This document shows positions 55,654 to 64,000 of a DNA stretch of 64,000 bases, in pieces (the stretch's first letter is position 1; each line of letters opens with the position of its first letter). The stretch is taken from positions 62,001-126,000 of the forward strand of contig NZ_AUCH01000015.1 of assembly GCF_000429665.1 (NCBI RefSeq). Direction: 5' to 3'. The notes below the pieces were generated by a model that had not been told where the DNA came from, did no database searches, and saw only the letters and a program-made list of their open reading frames with translations. Made by a program: the position numbers and the translations under genes. Origin of the DNA: Azovibrio restrictus DSM 23866. Lineage in GTDB: Bacteria > Pseudomonadota > Gammaproteobacteria > Burkholderiales > Rhodocyclaceae.

Positions 55654-56952
55654 ATGCAGCAAAAGATTCAGCCGGTTGCCCTGGCCCTGTTGTTGGCTTG
55701 TTCCGGGACGGCCCTGGCTGCGCCAACCAAAAAAGCGGCCGCCCCCAAGGCCGAAGCCAAAGCCCCCGCAGTTACCGAGATCGAGTTTTCCCACCAGTTG
55801 AACAAGACCAACGCCGAGCGTCTGGCCGCCCTGGTGGACCGCTTCAACAGCCAGCAGAAGGATGTGCAGATCAAGCTGGTGCGTGCTGAAGCCAACGGCA
55901 AGCCCACCCAGTTGAACCTGGCGACCACCGATACGGTGGCCAACTTCATCGCCAATCCTTCCGCCTTCAAGCCCCTGCACCAACTGCTCAAGGAAACCCG
56001 GGAAAAGCTGCCCGCCAGCGATTTTTCCGCCGACCTCCTGGTTGGTGCCAGCAAGAGCAAGCTCACCGCCCTGCCGGTGGCCTTTTCCACCCCGGTGCTG
56101 TTCTACAACAAGCGGGTGTTCCGCCAGGCCGGTCTGAATCCCGATCAGCCGCCCCGTACCTGGCACGAGATGCAGGAAGTGGCCGGCACCCTGTCCGACA
56201 AGGGCGTGAGCTGCCCCTACACCTCCTCCTGGCCGGTGTGGGTGCATATCGACAACGTCAGTTCCGTTTCCGGCGTGCCGGTGGCCGACAAGAAGGGGGA
56301 GCTGGGCTTCAACGGCCTGATGCAGGTCAAGCACGTGGCCATGCTGGCCACCTGGTACAAGGCCCGCTATTTCCACACCTTCGGCCGGGGCAATGAAGCC
56401 GATCAGCATTTCCATGACGGCGAGTGCGCCATGCTGACTTCCGACTCCTGGGCCCACAGCTACCTGCGTGAAGCCCCCGGAGTGGAACTGGGCGTGGCCC
56501 CCCTGCCTTACCACGACGATGCCTACGGCGGTCCCCGCAACACCCTGGCGGGCGGTGCCTCCATCTGGATCGGCGGTGGTTTCAAGCCCCAGGAATACAA
56601 GGCCGTGGCCAAGTTCGTCCGCTTTGTCCTGGCCCCGGATACCCAGATGGATCTGGCCCGGGTGGGCGGCTTCCTGCCCCTTACCGACACGGTCCGCAAG
56701 TCGATCAAGAGCAAGCTCCTGAAGGATGAGGAGCAGGTGCTGGATGTGGCCTATGCCTCCATGCAGGGCAAGGGGGCCGAGCAGCCCCTGCGCGTTTCCA
56801 CCCTGGAGCCCGTGCGCATCATCGTGGATGAGGAGCTGGAGCAGGTGTGGGCCGACAAGAAGCCTGCCAAGGCCGCCCTGGATACGGCGGTGAGCCGTGG
56901 CAATGCGGTCCTGTCCGCCAAGCCGGCGCTGAAGAAGGCCGTTTCCTTCTGA
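55654..56952 (+). CDS. ABC-transporter sugar/glycerol-phosphate-binding protein (UgpB-like)
   Basis: A 432-residue periplasmic solute-binding protein. The start is the ATG at 55654 with AGGAG upstream; the frame continues upstream through the divergent lipoprotein region, but that is a shadow. It has a Sec signal (cleavage after ALA-A, near residue 22), an Ala/Lys-rich linker and a two-lobe family 1 fold with AFSTPVLFYNKRVFRQAGLNPDQPPRTW and GGASIWIGGG. Resemblance is to UgpB, the sn-glycerol-3-phosphate-binding protein. No permease or ATPase genes adjoin it, so the actual ligand is uncertain. Confidence 0.88.
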   Translation: MQQKIQPVALALLLACSGTALAAPTKKAAAPKAEAKAPAVTEIEFSHQLNKTNAERLAALVDRFNSQQKDVQIKLVRAEANGKPTQLNLATTDTVANFIANPSAFKPLHQLLKETREKLPASDFSADLLVGASKSKLTALPVAFSTPVLFYNKRVFRQAGLNPDQPPRTWHEMQEVAGTLSDKGVSCPYTSSWPVWVHIDNVSSVSGVPVADKKGELGFNGLMQVKHVAMLATWYKARYFHTFGRGNEADQHFHDGECAMLTSDSWAHSYLREAPGVELGVAPLPYHDDAYGGPRNTLAGGASIWIGGGFKPQEYKAVAKFVRFVLAPDTQMDLARVGGFLPLTDTVRKSIKSKLLKDEEQVLDVAYASMQGKGAEQPLRVSTLEPVRIIVDEELEQVWADKKPAKAALDTAVSRGNAVLSAKPALKKAVSF

Positions 56953-56972
56953 GCTGTCGCTGTTCTGCCCTG

Positions 56973-56999
56973 AAACCCGCCGCCCGTCGGCGGGTTTTT
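56973..56999 (+). terminator. Rho-independent terminator after UgpB-like gene
   Basis: A GC-rich 7-bp stem (CCCGCCG/CGGCGGG) with AAA/TTT ends and a 5-nt loop is followed by TTTTTC. It lies about 45 bp before the alaS start. Confidence 0.85.
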
Positions 57000-57043
57000 C
57001 TTTGTAAAATCCCGTCTTTACCGAATTCAACAGGCATTCGCCC

Positions 57044-59662
<2,619 letters not shown>

Positions 59663-59694
59663 GCCTTTCTCCCCTGACTCATCCAGCTGCCCGG

Positions 59695-59730
59695 CAAGCC
59701 CGGCCCTGATCCGGCCGGGCTTGTTCTTTC
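59695..59730 (+). terminator. Rho-independent terminator after alaS
   Basis: Arms CAAGCCCGGCC/GGCCGGGCTTG (11 bp) with a 7-nt loop are followed by TTCTTTC. It ends alaS just before the inverted-repeat element. Confidence 0.85.
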
Positions 59731-59736
59731 ATCCTT

Positions 59737-59892
59737 AAAACCTCAGTTAAACCACAGAGGCACAGAGACGCCGAGGAAAAACAAAGACTTGTCTTGGAAG
59801 GCCTGGTCACTTTCTAGGTGAGCGTGGAAGATGGTGCAAGCCATTGTTTTTTTGAGCTTCTCTGTGTCTTTGTGTCTCTGTGGTGAGGTTTT
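59737..59892. repeat. 156-bp inverted-repeat element (MITE-like)
   Basis: The left end (59737-59781) begins AAAACCTCAG and contains CCACAGAGGCACAGAGACG. The right end (59850-59892) is a near-inverted copy, with CTCTGTGTC, TTTGTGTCTCTGTGG and TGAGGTTTT. About 65 bp of unique sequence lies between. No coding capacity. The CACAGAGRCACARAG motif is a type of dispersed repeat seen in many proteobacterial genomes (from memory, not checked). Confidence 0.65.
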
Positions 59893-59897
59893 TAGGT

Positions 59898-60130
59898 TTA
59901 TCCGTCACTGCCCGGCATCAGCCTCAGTCCCGCCGGCAGGCCCGTCCACTGAATACCCTCCGGTAGGGTCGCCTTGCCCAGGCGCTCCTGCAGACCCCGC
60001 TGGGGCGGGCTGTAACCACATCGTCCGTCCGCATCTCCATCTGACTCGCCACCCCTGCCAGGCAGGCATCCAGGGGCTCGTTTGCTGCCCAAGAACAGGA
60101 AGATGCTGTACTCGATGGGCGTTGCCGCAT
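59898..60130 (-). pseudogene. Frameshifted ORF remnant
   Basis: Protein-like sequence shifts between frames. It starts immediately after the orphan gene's stop with an NAATPIEYSIFLFLG segment. It continues in a second frame with EPLDACLAGVASQMEMRTDD and ends in the first frame with LQERLGKATLPEGIQWTGLP. Two compensating shifts in 230 bp suggest decay. No family is recognised. It could also be chance coding-like sequence. Confidence 0.3.
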
Positions 60131-60493
60131 TCACGATGGTGCGGTGAGGACTGGGTTTGCTCCCGACTTGAAGAGCAATTCAATACATTGCCTTACTTCC
60201 TCTCCTTGTATTTCCATCCTGATTATTAATGTCTGGACCCTCTCTGTTCGTGAAAATGACTCGTCGCCACTTAATTTAAATTCAATTTGTTCACCGAGCC
60301 ATCTTGAACAGATCGTCTTTGAATAAAAGCCATTCGACTGATCGCAATACTCACAATACAGCTCTTCCTCGTCCTGTTCGCGCGCAATACATAAATAACC
60401 GCCGACATCACACCATCTAATAAAAAGAGATGTTAGCCCTTCCTCATCGTCAAGTATTACTTGAAAATCCGTAGACGAGAATTCTTTTGACAT
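60131..60493 (-). CDS. Low-GC orphan protein, possible immunity protein
   Basis: The ATG at 60493 gives a 120-residue acidic protein with about 45 percent GC, far below the flanking genes. It has alternating strands (STDFQVILDDEEGLTSLFIRW, GGYLCIAREQD) and several Cys. Its size, acidity and beta-rich pattern are like immunity proteins of polymorphic toxin systems, but no toxin lies beside it. Horizontal origin is likely. The function is a guess from shape only. Confidence 0.5.
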   Translation of the reverse strand: MSKEFSSTDFQVILDDEEGLTSLFIRWCDVGGYLCIAREQDEEELYCEYCDQSNGFYSKTICSRWLGEQIEFKLSGDESFSRTERVQTLIIRMEIQGEEVRQCIELLFKSGANPVLTAPS

Positions 60494-60533
60494 AGCTTGC
60501 GGCCCTTTCCGCCTTGCTTCCAAGATTTTGAAT

Positions 60534-60817
60534 CTATAGCAGTAAAAGCAATTGTTTTACCACTTTTGGGCACCCTGTGTAATTGGTTGGGCAGTACGCG
60601 GCAGTACGCGCTGGAAGCTTGCGGCAGCAGGCATGGAACTGGCCGTGTGCGGGATCAAGCAGCGCCAGCTGGGCCTGTTCGCCGCCTTCCTGGCTGGTGA
60701 TAGGTGGATGCTGTCGGGGATCCAGCGAGGGCTACGGCTGACGCACAGGGCGTACAGGGTTGCGGTGATGATCTGAGGCGACAGACCGGTAACGGCGAAG
60801 AGAATTTTTTGCGGCAT
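60534..60817 (-). pseudogene. Frameshifted relic resembling CRISPR-associated NE0113 (Csx14-like) family
   Basis: From the ATG at 60817 the frame reads MPQKILFAVTGLSPQIITATLYALCVS, then WIPDSIHL. This matches the family's start (ILLAVTGLSPQ...TETLYAL and an IHVIT strand). At CACCTATCACC one base appears lost (CTGATC expected); shifting frame restores SQEGGEQAQLALLDP, as in the intact proteins (EGxExAxLALLDP). The shifted frame stops at 60534-60536, so the product would be about 94 codons, far shorter than the full family length. No cas genes or CRISPR array lie nearby. It is almost certainly non-functional. Confidence 0.65.
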
Positions 60818-60902
60818 GAATGGGGGCGGCTGTTGTTGTGCCGTCATTCTATGCCGATGTTTTGGCTTGCCCGTGGCTGGCAAGCTTGCCGGATGAGTCG
60901 CT

Positions 60903-62162
60903 TCAGTCTTCCCCTGAGGGCGCTGGTTGTCCCAGGGTGGCGGCCCAGGCCATGGCGCTGCAGAGCAGGTCGTTGAGCATTTCCTGGCGCAGTCCGGGCA
61001 GGTCGGCCAGGAGGGCCGGCAGGCGCTCTTCTTCATCCCATTCCAGGGCTTCCACCAGGCGCAGGCGTTTGCCCAGGGGGCCGGTGTGGGCTAGCAGGGC
61101 CTCCCGGACCAGGGGGGGCAGGTTGGAGAGCTGGGTGAGGATTTCTTCCATGCTCATTTCCAGCAGGGCCGGGGTGAGGGACATGATGCCCACCATGAAG
61201 GCCTGGTCCGCCAGGCTCCGGTCGGGCGGGGTCTGGGCCAGCATCAGGGTTTCCATCAGCCGGGCCCGGGTGGCGGCCAGTTGCAGCAGGGGATTGCGCG
61301 CTAGGTTCTGGGTGTGGGGGCCGGAAAAGAGCAGCAGTTGCAGCCAGCGCTGCAGCTGCTTGCGCCCCAGCAGGGTGATGGCGTGGCGCAGGGAGGCGAT
61401 CTGGGCGTGGCAGCCCGCGGCGACGGAGTTGGTGAGGCGCAGCAGGTTCACGGAGAGGCCGGGGGCGGTCTTGAAGGTGCGCTCCAGGACGGGGGTGTCG
61501 GCGTCGTCGAGGATCTGGTTCAGCAGGGTCACCAGGGTCAGGCGGTCCTGGTTGAGCTTGCGCCCCTGGAGCAGGGCCGGGCGGGCGAAGAAATAACCCT
61601 GGAACAGCTGGTAGCCCAGGGCCGCGCACTTGCGGTACTGGTCCAGGGTCTCCACCCGTTCGGCCAGCAGTTGCACCGGGTAGGCCTGGAGCTGATGGGC
61701 CAGCAAGGCGGCCTGGTTTTCCCAGTCGTGCAGCAAGGGAACCTTGATGATGTCGGCCAGGCTCAGCAGGGGTTGGTTGGCCGGGGTGATTTCCAGCAGG
61801 TCATCCAGGGCCAGGGCGAAGCCCCGGGCCTTCAGGGCCTTGCAGCGCTCCACCACGGCCGGGGTGACTTCTATGGTTTCCAGGATTTCCAGCACCACCT
61901 GGGCGGTGGGCAGGAATTCCACGGCTTCGGAGAACAGCAGCTCCTCGCCCACGTTGATGAACATCTTGCGCCCGTCCAGGGCGTTGCCCAGGGACAGCTC
62001 GGAGAAGGCGTTGGTGATCACCGTGGCGGTGGCGGCGCTGTCGTCCAGGACCAGGGCCCGGTCCGGGGACTGGGCGCAGCGGAACAGCAGTTCGTAGCCA
62101 TGGAGTTGTCCCTGCCGGTCGAGGATGGGCTGGCGGCCCAGGTAGATCGGAGAACTGGCCAT
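60903..62162 (-). CDS. EAL-HDOD protein (YuxH-like), probably degenerate EAL
   Basis: A 419-residue protein with an N-terminal EAL-like domain (about residues 1-190) and a C-terminal HDOD domain (about 200-400, with LSVNLLRLTNSVAAG and AFMVGIMSLTPALLEMSMEEI). Some EAL residues remain (YELLFR at 23-28, AERVET, QGYFFARP), but the DDFGTGYSS catalytic loop is replaced by LDDLLEITPANQP, so phosphodiesterase activity is doubtful. Such proteins are known as regulatory c-di-GMP-related factors. It lies 15 bp after algC and is probably cotranscribed. Confidence 0.85.
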   Translation of the reverse strand: MASSPIYLGRQPILDRQGQLHGYELLFRCAQSPDRALVLDDSAATATVITNAFSELSLGNALDGRKMFINVGEELLFSEAVEFLPTAQVVLEILETIEVTPAVVERCKALKARGFALALDDLLEITPANQPLLSLADIIKVPLLHDWENQAALLAHQLQAYPVQLLAERVETLDQYRKCAALGYQLFQGYFFARPALLQGRKLNQDRLTLVTLLNQILDDADTPVLERTFKTAPGLSVNLLRLTNSVAAGCHAQIASLRHAITLLGRKQLQRWLQLLLFSGPHTQNLARNPLLQLAATRARLMETLMLAQTPPDRSLADQAFMVGIMSLTPALLEMSMEEILTQLSNLPPLVREALLAHTGPLGKRLRLVEALEWDEEERLPALLADLPGLRQEMLNDLLCSAMAWAATLGQPAPSGED

Positions 62163-62177
62163 GGCGATGGAGGGCGG

Positions 62178-63554
62178 CTAGAAAGGCAGGGTGAGTCCCG
62201 GCCAGACGGCCAGGAGGGCCTGGCGGAAGTCGGCCTGGATGCGGGCGATGGCGGCTTCGTCGTCGGCCTCGAAGCGCAGCACCACCACGGGGGTGGTGTT
62301 GGAGGGACGGGCCAGGCCGAAGCCGTCGGCGTATTCGACCCGTACCCCGTCGATGGTGATGCGCTCCAGGGCCCCTGAGAATTGCGCTTCGGCCTTGAGC
62401 TTGTCCACCAGAGCGAAGGGCTCGCCCTCGGCCATCTTGATGTTCAGCTCGGGGGTGGAGACTGCCTTGGGCAGGGCCTGCAGCACCGGGTTGGCGTCGG
62501 CGCTGCGGGAGAGGATTTCCAGCAGGCGGGCGCCGGTGTAGAGGCCGTCGTCGAAGCCGTACCAGCGTTCCTTGAAGAAGGTGTGGCCGCTCATCTCACC
62601 GGCCAGGGGGGCGCCGGTTTCCTTGAGCTTGGCTTTCACCAGGGCGTGGCCGGTGTTCCACATCAGGGGCTCGCCGCCGTGCTGGCGGATCCAGGGGGCG
62701 AGCAGGCGGGTGCACTTCACGTCGTAGATGATCTGGCCGCCCGGGACCCGGGATAGCACGTCGGCGGCGAACAGCATCAGCTGCCGGTCCGGGTAGATGA
62801 TTTCCCCGTCCTTGGTGACCACGCCGAGCCGGTCCCCGTCCCCGTCGAAGGCAATGCCGATCTCGGCGTCGGTCTCCTGCAGGGCCTTGATCACGTCGGC
62901 CAGGTTTTCCGGCTTGGAGGGGTCCGGATGGTGATTGGGGAAGTTGCCATCCACTTCGCAATAGAGAGGCACGATGTCGCAGCCCAGGCGCTTGAACAGC
63001 TCGGGGGCGATGCCGCCGGCGACGCCGTTGCCGCAGTCCATGACGATCTTCATGGGGCGGGCCAGTTTCACGTCGGTGACGATGCGTTCCAGGTAGGCTG
63101 CCTGCACGTCGGCGCTACGGCGTTGGCCTTGGCCGCTGAGCAGGTTGCCGGCTTCGATGCGGGCCTTCAGTTGCTGGATCGCATCCAGGGCCAGGGTGGT
63201 GCCGCCAATGACCATTTTCAGGCCGTTGTAGTCGGGGGGGTTGTGGCTGCCAGTGACGGAGACACAGGAGTGGCAGCCCAGCTCGTAGGCGGCGAAGTAG
63301 GTGAGGGGGGTGGGCACGCAGCCGATGTCGATGGCGTCCACCCCGGCGGCGCAGATGCCTTCCATTAGGGCGCCGGCCAGACTGGGGCCGGACAGGCGTC
63401 CGTCGCGGCCCACGGCAATGGCGGTCTGCTGCTGTTCCCGGGCCAGGGAGCCCAGGGCCTGGCCCACCAGGCGGACCACGTCCGGCGTCAGGGATTTGTC
63501 CACGATGCCGCGGATGTCATAGGCCTTGAAGATTTCGGCGGGGAGCTGGTGCAT
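62178..63554 (-). CDS. algC: Phosphomannomutase/phosphoglucomutase (AlgC-like)
   Basis: Interconverts hexose 6- and 1-phosphates for LPS and exopolysaccharide precursors. The ATG at 63554 (GAGG with 5-nt spacing) gives 458 residues; the ATG one codon before is also possible. The catalytic phosphoserine loop VTGSHNPPDYNGLK (S near 99), the metal loop DGDGDR (near 234-239), the sugar loop GEMSGHTFF and the phosphate-binding RPSNTTPVVVLRFEA are all present. It heads a two-gene unit with the EAL-HDOD gene. Confidence 0.94.
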   Translation of the reverse strand: MHQLPAEIFKAYDIRGIVDKSLTPDVVRLVGQALGSLAREQQQTAIAVGRDGRLSGPSLAGALMEGICAAGVDAIDIGCVPTPLTYFAAYELGCHSCVSVTGSHNPPDYNGLKMVIGGTTLALDAIQQLKARIEAGNLLSGQGQRRSADVQAAYLERIVTDVKLARPMKIVMDCGNGVAGGIAPELFKRLGCDIVPLYCEVDGNFPNHHPDPSKPENLADVIKALQETDAEIGIAFDGDGDRLGVVTKDGEIIYPDRQLMLFAADVLSRVPGGQIIYDVKCTRLLAPWIRQHGGEPLMWNTGHALVKAKLKETGAPLAGEMSGHTFFKERWYGFDDGLYTGARLLEILSRSADANPVLQALPKAVSTPELNIKMAEGEPFALVDKLKAEAQFSGALERITIDGVRVEYADGFGLARPSNTTPVVVLRFEADDEAAIARIQADFRQALLAVWPGLTLPF

Positions 63555-63635
63555 CATTGCCTCGTCATGAATAGGGGGCGGAGTGTAAAGGGACTGGTGC
63601 CATGCGTCCAGCATCGGCACCGGCAGCAGAGGGGG

Positions 63636-64000
63636 TCAGTGCAGCACCCGGTGTTCGCCTTCGCTCACCGTGGGTTCGGCAGCCGCGGAAGAGTGCCGGC
63701 AGACCAGGCGCCAGCCATGGGGGCCCCGGGTGAACACGTTGGTGGCCTGGAGGGGGCCGGTGATTTCCTCGCCCACCTGCAGGTGTTCGACGATCTGGTG
63801 CACCGAAAGCAGCATGCCCTGCCACTGGGCGATGCGGTTGCCGTTGATCTGCAGCCGGGTGGTGGCGAGGACCTGGCGCCAGCTTTCCCGGATCGCCGCC
63901 AGGCCCTGCAGTTGCTGGCCGGTGGGGTGGGTGCAGATGACTTCCTCGTCTTCGGACCAGACGGCCATCAGGGCCTCCAGGTCGCCTCTGGCGATGGCGT
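63636..64000 (-). CDS. NTF2/SnoaL-like protein (5' end beyond window)
   Basis: The frame runs off the right edge; 121 residues are visible: AIARGDLEALMAVWSEDEEVICTHPTGQQLQGLAAIRESWRQVL and the ending HGWRLVCRHSS...EHRVLH. These match the nuclear transport factor 2/SnoaL_3 family of small alpha-beta barrels, often with unknown ligand. The true start lies a few codons beyond position 64000. It lies upstream of algC on the same strand. Confidence 0.8.
   Translation of the reverse strand, partial: AIARGDLEALMAVWSEDEEVICTHPTGQQLQGLAAIRESWRQVLATTRLQINGNRIAQWQGMLLSVHQIVEHLQVGEEITGPLQATNVFTRGPHGWRLVCRHSSAAAEPTVSEGEHRVLH

Overview
The window looks like a chromosomal segment of a GC-rich, diazotrophic betaproteobacterium, most likely a Rhodocyclales member (Azospira/Dechlorosoma-like). 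This rests on the housekeeping gene order (TPR protein-lolB-ispE-tRNA-Gln-prs-rplY-pth-ychF), a nif operon nifV-cysE-orf-nifW-nifZ-nifM beside glnA, and a siaABCD signalling operon. The taxon is inferred from gene content; no 16S gene is present.

Layout. 1-3 kb: end of an unidentified gene, a dynamin-like GTPase and mutM. 3-9.9 kb: the envelope/translation/PRPP cluster just listed. 10.1-30.4 kb: a lower-GC integrated element between ychF and a large conserved gene. It begins with a tyrosine integrase and carries an eight-gene leftward defence operon: a BrxR/CapW-like WYL regulator, type I hsdM-hsdS, a HEPN-like gene, hsdR, a GmrSD-like DUF262/DUF1524 protein, a coupled 61-codon ORF and a GIY-YIG-like protein. 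Next come a MOBV-like relaxase with a candidate oriT and a 13-unit, 11-bp-period repeat array, a replication-type winged-helix gene, an AlpA-like activator, a divergent regulator/AAA+ ATPase pair, a lipoprotein/zinc-ribbon membrane pair, and a small C-protein-like XRE regulator under a 29-bp palindrome. It is best read as an integrative mobilizable element with a defence cargo. No clear att repeat was found.

30.9-35.9 kb: a 1019-residue protein with an internal duplication, a proline-rich exported protein and gluQRS. 35.9-43.6 kb, all leftward: a rhodanese, nadA, a BLUF photoreceptor, a YbhP-like phosphatase, clsB, then siaABCD, which couples a PP2C phosphatase, a kinase and a phosphoprotein to a diguanylate cyclase. 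43.7-49.8 kb is the nitrogen block: glnA with two NtrC boxes and a sigma-54 promoter, and the nifVPW(Z)M operon with its own sigma-54 promoter and a perfect NifA upstream activator site. 49.8-53.5 kb: a PduO-type adenosyltransferase, a hydroxypyruvate-isomerase-like gene, and a small-membrane-protein/HDOD/95-aa/PP2C run. 53.5-59.7 kb: rhlE, a lipoprotein, a UgpB-like binding protein and alaS. 59.7-60.8 kb is a decayed patch: a 156-bp inverted-repeat element, a frameshifted ORF, a low-GC orphan gene, and a relic that resembles the CRISPR-associated NE0113 family. 60.9-64 kb: a degenerate EAL-HDOD protein, algC and the start of an NTF2-like gene.

The most unusual features are the defence operon with a HEPN-like insert and a palindromic operator, the 11-bp repeat array beside the relaxase, the palindrome-controlled XRE regulator, and the frameshifted NE0113-like relic.
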